From positions 186,001-250,000 of the forward strand of contig JAQGEQ010000344.1 in assembly GCA_034620365.1 (NCBI GenBank): 64,000 nucleotides of DNA. The letters run 5' to 3'. A program made the position numbers and the translations under genes. This stretch comes from Pegea sp. RAD2-039. Its lineage: Eukaryota > Chordata > Thaliacea > Salpida > Salpidae. Under the pieces are notes generated by a model that worked only from the letters and a program-made list of their open reading frames with translations, was not told the origin of the DNA and searched no databases. Shown piece by piece: positions 14,012 through 26,340 of this stretch (position 1 is its first letter; the number at the start of each line of letters is the position of its first letter).

Positions 14012-14659
14012 AGGGATAATTTTTACTGCTTCTACAATCTTTTCTAGATTTGATTTAGATGAGATTTTATTCTATTTTTCATGTCTTCAATCCAGTTTTA
14101 AAAGGTCCTATTTTTTTGTAATTAAATGTCAGATCTTTCTTCTAGTTTCAATTTGTAAAAAAAAAGTTAAAATATGAATTATTCAAACTTTGAAAAAAGA
14201 AATTGAAATATTATATTTGTTTTATTAACTTTCCTTCAGTGAATTAAAAGTTGAATTTGTGAAGAAAATAAATTATCAATTTTAGAAGAAATACTTTAAA
14301 ACCGACTAGACGAATTAGGATTTCTGTGATTTTCAAAATTAGGGGATTATTTGCTTGAGAGGTCTTTTCATTGATAATTAATAAAAATCTTTCAACTTGA
14401 TCGAAGCAAATCGAAAAACTTTGTTTATCTACAGAAATTAAAGAGAAAAATTTACTGACTCAAATTGATTAAGAGTAAAAATCACTACTGATACTTAGCT
14501 ACAAAGTGATTTAAAACTTCGCGCAAATTTGTCCGCCAGCCAAAATTGTACTTTGTCGAAGGCTAATTATTAAACTCAACAACTTTCATTTTCGTCGTAT
14601 ATTAATGTGGTAAAAAAAGATCTTAAATAACATCTTGAATCCCACTGATCTAAGAACTG

Positions 14660-14905
14660 TGCTAAGCAAGCAAAGACTTTGCTGACTTGGACGTCCGTTG
14701 GGTGAAGGATGGACGGATCCCAAAGGACCTGTTTTAGCTGTCAAAAGGCAAACGCAACATCAGTCGTCCCTGTCTTCATGTTAAGGATACTTGCAAGCGC
14801 GATATGAAATCGCTCAACATCAATATCAGCAATTGAGAGGATATCGTAGCGGATCGCTCCGAATGGCGCTCTCTACTTCGCAAACAAATGAAGAAAAGGT
14901 AAAAA
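14660..14905 (+). mobile_element. LINE reverse-transcriptase C-terminal fragment, decayed (copy A)
   Basis: The plus-strand translation gives the conserved tail found after the reverse transcriptase of many non-LTR retrotransposons: DGRIPKDLF, then GKRNISRPCLH, KDTCKRDMKSLNIN and EDI.ADRSEWRSLLRKQ. At least two in-frame stops (one where SNWEDI is expected) and a frame break before the first motif show it is dead. Related pieces are at 23120-23510, 42435-42970 and 46145-46310. Clade cannot be fixed from this short tail. Confidence 0.85.
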
Positions 14906-17175
14906 ACCAACATCAAAAGAAGATACCTTAAAGACTTTTTCGTTTGCATCTCACTGTATTTTTCTTTTTAGAACACTTTTTCAGCACAATCAGCATGGCC
15001 CTTCTCAGTAAAAGCTGACTATTGTCAGTTAGTTTTACCAGGTTTTGTGTCATACTAGCAAACTTGCTCACTAGAATCACTCAAACGTTGAATACAATCT
15101 TCTACATTCTCTTTTATATAGATTAAGGATAAACCTTTAGGCTTTTCACTGTTTCACAATGTCAAAATCTAGGATAATGTATTGGTTATAAGTTTTTGAA
15201 AGAAACTTTTTATGTATTAAGAAAGTTGATTTGACACATTACGTCAAAATTGAAGTTTTTGTTTTGAATCCTTTTATTGATAATTTCTTTGAACAATTTA
15301 AAAAAATTTAATAATTTTACCTTTGCTTTCTATTTGTTTCTTTTCAGTTTTTAAGATAAAAGTAATAATAATGTAATTATAAAGGTAATAATTTGAGTTT
15401 AGTATTTATGTGTCGGCTCACTTTTACATTTCAAATAATTCATTAAGACTATTAGATATTGTTACCACTTCAATAAATCAATTGCAAACAGAAATAAACA
15501 TTTCTTATGAGCACTGAACACCCTTTGTTTGTACCTTTCATAAAAAATAATAAAAGGATGATCGAAAAAAAAGTGTTAGCTGCTATTTACGTACTTTATA
15601 GCAGTTTTTAAAAAGTTGATTTTGTACTGCATTATTTTTACTAGCTTACTACGTTTTGTTTGTAAGATATTTTTCTTTTAAAAACCCAACTGATAAACGA
15701 AACAAAAAATGCGATAAGAGCTTTTATAAGTTACAAAAAACAAGGCATAGTTAGCAAGTTGCAAACTATAAACTGACATTTTTTTTGCAAAAATGTTATG
15801 AAATATAAGAACAAAAGAAAATTCGATAGAATATCTTGATTTTTATTTTTACAGAGTATATTTGAAGTATATAATAAATCCAATGCTTCAGTTAAAAAAA
15901 ATGTGTAGTAATTAATTCTATTACTGACGTTACAAAACTTTCTATTATTAAGGTTTCATTTATTTTAACTTGAAACAACTACTATGAAATCACACCACAA
16001 TTTATAGAAAGATATTCTTTTAAAAGTTTGGTAATAATCACTTAGTGAAATTTTGGATGTGCCAAACGCGATAATACTCTGGCATTCATTAATAAACTTT
16101 AAGTTAAAATTAGAGCAGATTAATATGTTGAAGACGGTTGTAGATATACAAATGAGTTGAACTCGAACGGTATTAAAAAATATTTTATTTCTGGATATAT
16201 TCTCATGAAAACATATAACAATATTATTTTCAATTTCACATATACATTTTAACATATCTTTTAAATTTAAAACCTTAGTTGTTAGTTTTTATTTAACTTA
16301 TTTTATATTAATTTTTGCTTTCGAATTTTATATTTAACTGAAATTATCTGATTTCTTTTAAAATCTGGAATTAACAAAGGCTGATTGTCACTAGCAACTA
16401 GTTACCGAAGGTTTGTAAGTTAAAATCAGTTTGAGCCTAGCTACTTTGTTTACTGATTTTTCTACGTTTTTAGGTTTCAGTTAAACATTTATTATGAATT
16501 TATAAGATACTTATTTGATAAGTTTTTATTTTTGGATATTTTACTAAAAACCAATTTATCCAAAAAGTGCGACGATCAGATTTTATAGATGAATGTTTAT
16601 ATTTTAGTTATTATACAAATTTTAATAAAATTATACCATTTTGATATATTTTGAGTCTAAATTTAGAAAAAAATTGTAAACGTATATTTAAATACTTTAT
16701 TTGTAAGACATTTTTTATGCTTAAAGCATTAAAAAATAAAAATAATATTGCAATTTCTTATAAGACAGCAATAAATAATTGATAATTTTAAAAATTGTTT
16801 TAACTATTAGATGTTTGTTATTAAAATGATATTTTGGTTTTAGCTATTGTTTAATTTTATAATATTGATAATTTTTATTTGTAGTAACATTACAAAATGT
16901 ATCATTTCAGTGTTTTCTACAAAATAGTCTGATATTATTATTATTATTATATAAAATAGATATAGAAATTATTTTTGCTTATTTATATATAGTTTTTTAA
17001 TATTCAATTAACATGCATAGAAAAACTTGACAATTTATAGTATTTCTAGCTCAGCAGATTATTTTAAATGTTTTTTTGATTTCATATACTTTAATTTTAC
17101 TTTCTAATTTTTTATAAAGTCTTTTATTCTATTTCAGAAATTTTTTATTTTAATTCTTATTGAAAATTTTCAACT

Positions 17176-18649
17176 ATGGTGAGTCATGTATTTTACTTTT
17201 AATAACATTTCAATGTTGTTGACATCATAATCTTTTAAAAGCTTTTACATTTGTATTTAATGCTTTTTATATAGATAGCTGTTATCTTTATAAATATTTT
17301 AAAAAATATAGTTTTTAGTTAAGTGTAAAGTGTGCTTAATTTTGTAACTGCTCTTATTATGGTTTTTTTATTTATTTTTTTACTTTTATCTGCTTTTAGT
17401 CTGAAGTTGAGGAAACTATTAAAAGAATTCAAGGACATAAAGGAGTTGTGGGTGTAATAGTGGTTAACTCAGAAGGTAATTATTTCATTAATTACTTGAT
17501 GATAAAAGTTACATATTTTTTCTAATACTATTTGTGTTTATCTTTTTAATTTGGGTTAGTACTTCTGTAATTATGTTCCATCTTTTTTAAGTATACCAAG
17601 TATTTAAAACCTTAGTTATTTATCATCAAGTTTTAAAAACTTATTTTAGCTATCTATCAACTAAAAGATGAATTTTATGTTAATTTTAAAAACTTATTTG
17701 TTCTTTTATGATCAATCATTAAAGTTACAAAATTATAGGTATTCCTATTAGAACAACATTGGATAACTCCACAACTGTTCAATATGCTGGATTAATTCAT
17801 CAACTGACCAACAAAGCTAGAAGTACTGTTCGTGATATTGATCCTCAAAATGATTTGACTTTTCTTAGACTGAGATCTAAAAAACATGAAATTATGGTGG
17901 CTCCGGGTAAATGATTTATTTATAGAATTATTGAAGATTTTAAAACAATTATTTAGTTTACATTTAAAAACGTTTTAAAAACTATAAAAAATATGTTTAT
18001 CTTAAATACTGATGATTACTTTTCAAAATTTTTGAAATTTATTACATAATATTACTTTTATAATTGCTAAAAACTCATAATATCAATCAAATAAATGATT
18101 AGTTTGGATATTTGATATATGTAACTAGCGTGCCCATCTTGAGTTTAGTAAATTGAAGGAATGCTCAGGGGTTGAAGTTCAATAGGTCTAGAGTAAGTTC
18201 AGTAGTTTCTCAACCCATGACAGTTAGAATATTTTATGCATCTAGAAAAACTTGTCACTGTTGTAAGGATCAGTAAAAATCTCTTTACCTTCTGCTAGTA
18301 GTACTAAACATACCTCGATAGAAGTTCTACTAAATACTACTTTTTATGATTTAAAAACTTTTAAAATTATTCAATTTTATTTTGAATAAAAAAGAGATGT
18401 TAACAGCATCCAGAATAGCTTTAAAATAGATTTTCTAGAGGTAGACTTCCAACACCTGGTTTAAATGTTACTTGCTATCAATCACTTTGTAATAATTTTG
18501 TTAAAAATTAAATTTTCATTTTTCATTTTCTAATTAAATATTAGATGATTTGAAATATTGATCATCTTTATAAGAACATATTCTAATGTGATCTGTCTTT
18601 TTCAGATAAAGAATACCTTCTGATAGTCATACAGAACCCAACCGAGTAG
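17176..18649 (+). CDS. DYNLRB: Dynein light chain roadblock (4 exons, complete)
   Basis: Roadblock/LC7-domain subunit of cytoplasmic dynein that dimerises on the intermediate chain. Exons: 17176-17178, 17400-17475, 17739-17906, 18606-18649; predicted 96 aa, the same length as human DYNLRB1. Seen: [67 protein letters not shown] and terminal NPTE. The first coding exon is only the ATG, directly followed by GTGAGT; a 3'-splice-like CTATTTCAG lies about 40 bp upstream of it, so the 5' UTR is probably itself spliced or trans-spliced. Introns are larger than in the GC-richer genes of the window. Which vertebrate paralogue (1 or 2) it corresponds to is not meaningful here. Confidence 0.97.
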
Positions 18650-18773
18650 TTTGTCGTTGAAAAGCTTGTTATTGGTGTTATCAACAACAATTTACATATA
18701 TCAGAAAATGCTTGTATTTTGTGTTAATTATATCTTTCCTTTTTGAGTGATTGATTGTTCTTTTTGGTTAAAT

Positions 18774-18779
18774 AATAAA
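18774..18779 (+). promoter_or_regulatory. poly(A) signal AATAAA of DYNLRB
   Basis: AATAAA 125 bp after the stop codon at 18649, with no closer canonical hexamer on this strand. Confidence 0.55.
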
Positions 18780-19111
18780 CATCAATTAAAACCTCTAAGG
18801 TTCTATTTTTATTTTTTATAGAATTTTTAATGCAGCCTGTTCAATTTGTCATTAAACTTTTTGATGTCGTTTTTGTTAATATCGTTTCATTTATGAAAGC
18901 TTATTTGAGTAGAATTGAATAAAATAATTCAGTTACAAGAACAGTTTTTAGTGATTTCATATATTAGCTGTTGTCTAAATTATTCTCCAATCTTCTAGTC
19001 CTGGAGTTTCTCATTCAATTGCTTTAAATATTTTCTTGCTGATTTTTATTAACTTTTAAATGTAATGCCAATCAAACAGTTTCTGGAAATTAAAGATGAT
19101 GATGTTAAAGA

Positions 19112-22100
19112 TAGAGTAAGACACAGTGCAGAGGACACAGTAAGCACAGAGAGGAACTAATCAAGTAAGACACAGTGCAGATAATCAAGTAAGACACAGT
19201 GCAGAGGAACTAATCAAGTAAGACACAGTGCAGAGGAACTAATCAAGTAAGACACAGTGCAGAGGAACTAATCAAGTAAGACACAGTGCAGAGGAACTAA
19301 TCAAGTAAGACACAGTGCAGAGGAACTAATCAAGTAAGACACAGTGCAGAGGAACTAATCAAGTAAGACACAGTGCAGAGGAACTAATCAAGTAAGACAC
19401 AGTGCAGAGGAACTAATCAAGTAAGACACAGTGCAGAGGAACTAATCAAGTAAGACACAGTGCAGAGGAACTAATCAAGTAAGACACAGTGCAGAGGAAC
19501 TAATCAAGTAAGACACAGTGCAGAGGAACTAATCAAGTAAGACACAGTGCAGAGGAACTAATCAAGTAAGACACAGTGCAGAGGAGCTAATCAAGTAAGA
19601 CACAGTGCAGAGGGACTAATCAAGTAAGACACAGTGCAGAGGAGCTAATCAAGTAAGACACAGTGCAGAGGAACTAATCAAGTAAGACACAGTGCAGAGG
19701 AACTAATCAAGTAAGACACAGTGCAGAGGAACTAATCAAGTAAGACACAGTGCAGAGGAGCTAATCAAGTAAGACACAGTGCAGAGGAACTAATCAAGTA
19801 AGACAAAGTGCAGAGGAACTGATCAAGTAAGACACAGTGCAGAGGGACTAATCAAGTAAGACACAGTGCAGAGGAACTAATCAAGTAAGACACAGTGCAG
19901 AGGAACTAATCAAGTAAGACACAGTGCAGAGGAACTAATCAAGTAAGACACAGTGCAGAGGAACTAATCAAGTAAGACACAGTGCAGAGGAACTAATCAA
20001 GTAAGACACAGTGCAGAGGAACTAATCAAGTAAGACACAGTGCAGAGGAACTAATCAAGTAAGACACAGTGCAGAGGAACTAATCAAGTAAGACACAGTG
20101 CAGAGGAACTAATCAAGTAAGACACAGTGCAGAGGAACTAATCAAGTAAGACACAGTGCAGAGGAACTAATCAAGTAAGACACAGTGCAGAGGAGCTAAT
20201 CAAGTAAGACACAGTGCAGAGGAACTAATCAAGTAAGACACAGTGCAGAGGAACTAATCAAGTAAGACACAGTGCAGAGGAGCTAATCAAGTAAGACACA
20301 GTGCAGAGGAGCTAATCAAGTAAGACACAGTGCAGAGGAACTAATCAAGTAAGACACAGTGCAGAGGAACTAATCAAGTAAGACACAGTGCAGAGGAGCT
20401 AATCAAGTAAGACACAGTGCAGAGGAGCTAATCAAGTAAGACACAGTGCAGAGGAACTAATCAAGTAAGACAAAGTGCAGAGGAACTGATCAAGTAAGAC
20501 ACAGTGCAGAGGGACTAATCAAGTAAGACACAGTGCAGAGGAGCTAATCAAGTAAGACACAGTACAGAGGAGCTAATCAAGTAAGACACAGTGCAGAGGA
20601 ACTAATCAAGTAAGACACAGTGCAGAGGGACTAATCAAGTAAGACACAGTGCAGAGGAACTAATCAAGTAAGACACAGTGCAGAGGAGCTAATCAAGTAA
20701 GACACAGTGCAGAGGGACTAATCAAGTAAGACACAGTGCAGAGGAGCTAATCAAGTAAGACACAGTGCAGAGGAACTAATCAAGTAAGACACAGTGCAGA
20801 GAAACTAATCAAGTAAGACACAGTGCAGAGGAACTAATCAAGTAAGACACAGTGCAGAGGAACTAATCAAGTAAGACACAGTGCAGAGGAACTAATCAAG
20901 TAAGACACAGTGCAGAGGAACTAATCAAGTAAGACACAGTGCAGAGGAACTAATCAAGTAAGACACAGTGCAGAGGAGCTAATCAAGTAAGACACAGTGC
21001 AGAGGAGCTAATCAAGTAAGACACAGTGCAGAGGAACTAATCAAGTAAGACAAAGTGCAGAGGAACTGATCAAGTAAGACACAGTGCAGAGGGACTAATC
21101 AAGTAAGACACAGTGCAGAGGAGCTAATCAAGTAAGACACAGTGCAGAGGAGCTAATCAAGTAAGACACAGTGCAGAGGAACTAATCAAGTAAGACACAG
21201 TGCAGAGGGACTAATCAAGTAAGACACAGTGCAGAGGAACTAATCAAGTAAGACACAGTACAGAGGAACTAATCAAGTAAGACACAGTGCAGAGGAGCTA
21301 ATCAAGTAAGACACAGTGCAGAGGAGCTAATCAAGTAAGACAAAGTGCAGAGGAACTAATCAAGTAAGACACAGTGCAGAGGGACTAATCAAGTAAGACA
21401 AAGTGCAGAGGAGCTAATCAAGTAAGACACAGTACAGAGGAACTAATCAAGTAAGACACAGTGCAGAGGAACTAATCAAGTAAGACAAAGTGCAGAGGAA
21501 CTAATCAAGTAAGACACAGTGCAGAGGAGCTAATCAAGTAAGACACAGTGCAGAGGAACTAATCAAGTAAGACAAAGTGCAGAGGAACTGATCAAGTAAG
21601 ACACAGTGCAGAGGGACTAATCAAGTAAGACACAGTGCAGAGGAACTAATCAAGTAAGACACAGTGCAGAGGAACTAATCAAGTAAGACACAGTACAGAG
21701 GAACTAATCAAGTAAGACACAGTGCAGAGGAACTAATCAAGTAAGACACAGTGCAGAGGAACTAATCAAGTAAGACACAGTGCAGAGGAACTAATCAAGT
21801 AAGACACAGTGCAGAGGAACTAATCAAGTAAGACACAGTGCAGAGGAACTAATCAAGTAAGACACAGTGCAGAGGAGCTAATCAAGTAAGACACAGTGCA
21901 GAGGAACTAATCAAGTAAGACACAGTGCAGAGGAACTAATCAAGTAAGACACAGTGCAGAGGAGCTAATCAAGTAAGACACAGTGCAGAGGAACTAATCA
22001 AGTAAGACAAAGTGCAGAGGAACTGATCAAGTAAGACACAGTGCAGAGGGACTAATCAAGTAAGACACAGTGCAGAGGGACTAATCAAGTAAGACACAGT

Positions 22101-23088
22101 GCAGAGGAACTAATCAAGTAAGACACAGTGCAGAGGAACTAATCAAGTAAGACACAGTGCAGAGGAACTAATCAAGTAAGACACAGTACAGAGGAACTAA
22201 TCAAGTAAGACACAGTGCAGAGGAGCTAATCAAGTAAGACACAGTGCAGAGGAACTAATCAAGTAAGACACAGTGCAGAGGAACTAATCAAGTAAGACAC
22301 AGTGCAGAGGAACTAATCAAGTAAGACACAGTGCAGAGGAACTAATCAAGTAAGACACAGTGCAGAGGAACTAATCAAGTAAGACACAGTGCAGAGGAAC
22401 TAATCAAGTAAGACACAGTGCAGAGGAACTAATCAAGTAAGACACAGTGCAGAGGAGCTAATCAAGTAAGACACAGTGCAGAGGAACTAATCAAGTAAGA
22501 CACAGTGCAGAGGAACTAATCAAGTAAGACACAGTGCAGAGGAGCTAATCAAGTAAGACACAGTGCAGAGGAACTAATCAAGTAAGACAAAGTGCAGAGG
22601 AACTGATCAAGTAAGACACAGTGCAGAGGGACTAATCAAGTAAGACACAGTGCAGAGGACTAATCAAGTAAGACACAGTGCAGAGGAGCTAATCAAGTAA
22701 GACACAGTGCAGAGGAACTAATCAAGTAAGACACAGTGCAGAGGAACTAATCAAGTAAGACACAGTGCAGAGGAACTAATCAAGTAAGACACAGTGCAGA
22801 GGAACTAATCAAGTAAGACACAGTGCAGAGGAACTAATCAAGTAAGACACAGTGCAGAGGAACTAATCAAGTAAGACACAGTGCAGAGGAACTAATCAAG
22901 TAAGACACAGTGCAGAGGAACTAATCAAGTAAGACACAGTGCAGAGGAACTAATCAAGTAAGACACAGTGCAGAGGAGCTAATCAAGTAAGACACAGTGC
23001 AGAGGAGCTAATCAAGTAAGACACAGTACAGAGGAACTAATCAAGTAAGACACAGTGCAGAGGAACTAATCAAGTAAGACACAGTGAA
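19112..23088. repeat. 4-kb minisatellite of a 29-bp unit, about 137 copies, intergenic
   Basis: The unit reads GTAAGACACAGTGCAGAGG followed by AACTAATCAA. Divergence is very low; the main variants are AACTAAT/AGCTAAT/GACTAAT, ACACAG/ACAAAG and GTGCAG/GTACAG. A rare double variant (ACAAAG followed by AACTGATC) sits at about 19801, 20468, 21048, 21570, 22005 and 22585. The spacings are 667, 580, 522, 435 and 580 bp, all exact multiples of 29, showing higher-order duplication of blocks. One unit near 22655 lacks a base. The left edge (19113-19165) holds degenerate partial units. The right edge ends at GACACAGTG and passes directly into a LINE remnant. No spacers are present, so this is not CRISPR. 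Confidence 0.97.
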
Positions 23089-23119
23089 ATGAAAAAAAGT
23101 CTGTAGGATTTCTGTGAAG

Positions 23120-23510
23120 CTGGTTTCTTCTCTTTTCCTTCAGTTACTGGAAGAGTAGAGAGCGACATTTGAAGCGATATCTTCCCAGTTGCTGATATCG
23201 ATGTTAAGCGATTTCATATCGCCCCTGTGTCTTTAAAACGTAAACAGGGACGGCTGATGTTGCGTTTGCTTTTTGATAGCTCTCCACACAACAGATCGTT
23301 TGGGATCCGTTCCTCATCCATTCGACGGAGGTTTCCGAGCCAGCGAAGCCCTTGTTTGCCTAGCATGATGTACATTGTTGTCAGATTGGTGCGCAAGACT
23401 TCCTTTGAAATCTAATGCTGCCAATAGAAATGAAAAGTGTGGAGTTTATTTTCGTTGGCCTTCGACAAATTCCCTGTATTGCTGGTGTACAATAGCATAC
23501 TACAAACTTG
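23120..23510 (-). mobile_element. LINE reverse-transcriptase C-terminal fragment, decayed (copy B)
   Basis: On the minus strand the frame at 23396-23214 reads LGKQGLRWLGNLRRMDEERIP, then LLCGELSKSKRNISRPCL and RFKDTG, the same tail as copy A, then breaks. Further minus-strand homology to copy C extends to about 23510 (the segment rendered GTACAATAGC on the plus strand). The 29-bp array ends about 30-60 bp from it. No intact reverse transcriptase is present. Confidence 0.85.
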
Positions 23511-26340
23511 TTTGAAATCTTTCTAGTGTAAAAATATATTAGAAAATACTTCTTAGGTGACACAGATACATTTGATATTGAGCTTTACAATTATTTTTTG
23601 TGAACACAAATTTGCCTGACATTGTGAGATGTATTTGGGATTTCAATAAATTCTGACCTTCAGAAGTTCAACTTTGTTCACTTACTTCAGAAGTTTAATT
23701 CTATATTATAGGGTGATATAAGTTGGCAAGTTTTGCTTTTAAATAATTATGTGATGTACTTTGACGAATAGTTCGAAATCTACTTTCTTTAGTACAAAAA
23801 ACTTTCTAATGTAAATTGTAATTCCTTGTGAATGTATTTTGATTTGATTATTTGCATGCTTTAAATCGAGTCTATCAGATCTAAATAAAATTTATTTGAC
23901 TTAAATAATTCCAAATTTGTTTCCAAAAGTTTTTTTCTATTTTTATCAGAGTTGTAAAAGTCTATTTTGTAATCTTTTGATAAGTTTGGATTGTTTATTG
24001 CTAATCAATTTTGCTTACAAGATCTTAAAAATGTATTTAATTAAATTCAAAGTTTTACAATTCTATTATCGTAATGCTGCTATCAAAGTTATTTCATCTT
24101 AAATAGTTTTTGTGACTGGTTACTATAAAAATCTGCAGAAAAAACATTTAAGTAAAAATAATTTGTTGTAATTGTTAAAGAGATGAAATCCGTTGAGTTA
24201 AATCGAAAATTTAGTTGCAAGTACTTGTTATAAATACATTTTCATAATATTACATGAATCTAACTGTTGAATTGGTTAAATATTGCTTATATATGATGTT
24301 ACAAAAGCAATTATTTGTAAAACTTCTATTTCAGGATAATTAGATTAGTTATAAAAATCGAATAATTGTAGTTATTGGTTGAATATATCAAAATTGTAAA
24401 ACATTTTTGTGTCTCTGTAATCAAAAGCTTAAAATTGTTGAAAGCAACCAAAAATATATTTTCAATTTATAAAAACTTTTAAACTAAAAAATCGAATTGG
24501 TCAAGCTATTAGGTTTATAAGTACTAAGCAAGAATGAAAATATTAACTTTTGTTAAAGAAATTGTAAAAAAATTGAAATTAAGAGTATTTAACAGTTTGT
24601 CAATAGATTCTGTTTAAAAATAAAATTTAACTTTCAAAAGTCCAGATAATTTACTGTAAGATATTATTTTTAAAAATACAAACAAAAAACTTAGTTGTAG
24701 CTTCAGTGAATTCAAATTGAAAGCTTTTATATTTTTAACAAAATAATTTACTGAAAATTTCCAGTTGTAGTTCAACTAAGAGATTTTTCTCGTGGTTTTC
24801 GCTTTGAAGTAAATAAGATTATATAATTTTTGACTCTTTTGTTTTTACTTTGAAACTTATAGTTTTTAAATCTGTTAATTAATAAAATGATTACACTTAA
24901 AAAATCTGAGTATCAAAATAAAGTTAATTAAATTGTAATTTATACTATTCTTGTAAAAAGTTAAAATATCGAAATTGATAAATCGTCAGAATTCATTTTT
25001 GTGTTTATCTCTGCTTCATGTAAGACTTCATGTTTACTAAAATGAATAATTGCTACTTGTTAAGAAGTTTGCAGCTTCATTTTTTTGCAAAAGATTAATT
25101 AAAATGTAAAAAGCTCTGAAATTTGATTTAATAATTTGGTTTATTACCAACAATTTCTAAATTACGAACAAATAGTTAATTTTTAATGAGATATAATTAT
25201 TTTCAATTTTTATATTAAAAGTTTTTTACAATTTCCTTTGAAAATTAAATTCAAATGAAGTTTTTTCGATAAAACCAACAAATTATTTGAGAACAGTAAA
25301 TAACATTGTTTCTAAAATAGTTTGAAACGTACAATTAAATATTTGTTTGAAAGAACTGCTGGTAGATGATACAACAAATTTCAAATCTCTCATTTAAGAA
25401 GTGAATTAAACGAGTGTTAACGGATTTATTTTCAGTTGAAACTTCTTACTAACAAAGATATGTCTTTGATGTAAACAAATATTAGAACTCTAAAAACCAT
25501 TTATAAGATTTGAAAATTTTAAAAAATGAAAAAACAACAAATTTTGCGGCAAAAAGTAAAATAATTTTTATGATTTTCAACATTTGAGTTGAAGAAATAA
25601 TAAATTGAACATAATTTCCAATTAGTAGAAAAATAAAAGTCTTTTTTTTTGATGAAAATATAATTTGAAAATCATTTGATATGTTGAGTTCATAAAAAAA
25701 AAACTTATTTAAAGATAAAGACACATTTAGACTAATCAATTGCTTAATTCGGTTAAGAACAACAAATATTTGTTTAACTTCAATGAAACTAATGAGGTTT
25801 GTTAAAAAGTGGCAAAATAAAAACAAAAAAGTTTTGTGTAAAAGAGCTTTTTGTAAACCAATTTCATCTTATCGTCTACAACTTCTATTACCATCGAGTA
25901 ATTTAGTGAAAAATTGTCTTCAATAATTGAGGTAGTTTTTAAATTCATGAAAAAAATTGAAATTGAAGAATTATTGGTGAAATCTGAAAAGAAAACAATT
26001 TTAATACAAATTATTCATCTATTTATTTAATTAGTTCAATATTTCTACAATCTACTGTTTAATTATCACTAAAAACAACTCAGCAACTTTCTGTATAGAA
26101 AATTAGATATTTAATTGGTTAATTTGAAAATTCAAATTCAAATTTAAGATTTTACTTTTACTTAAAAATTACAATCAATTCAAATTTATTCAAAATTATT
26201 TTAATTTTTTATTCAATTATTTAAAATTATAAACTTATATCAAACAATTTAAGAAATTTTAAATCGAAAAGAGAAATTACCGAAAACCAACTTTAATTAG
26301 AAAATATTTCAACTAAATCACAAAAACATCTTTTCAAAGA
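23511..26340. other. Intergenic AT-rich stretch, nothing recognised
   Basis: About 2.8 kb of A/T-rich DNA with short open frames (for example the minus frame 25826-25482) whose hydrophobic, low-complexity translations look like AT-rich noise. The 3' UTR of NKAIN presumably occupies the right end. Confidence 0.45.

Larger units (their letters stand above)
13854..17175. other. Intergenic stretch with one LINE remnant
   Basis: TNPO3 3' UTR, then AT-rich sequence with no recognisable gene apart from the LINE fragment at 14660-14905. A minus-strand open frame at 15965-16255 has no features that I can tie to a family and lacks convincing splice context. Confidence 0.5.

Noticed and set aside
19112-23088. 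CRISPR-like array
   Set aside because: Repeats are directly adjacent with no unique spacers, no cas genes, and the context is a spliced animal genome.
25482-25826. Minus-strand 114-codon hydrophobic frame
   Set aside because: Phe/Ile/Lys/Asn-rich translation typical of AT-rich non-coding DNA; no splice sites, domain or neighbouring exon.
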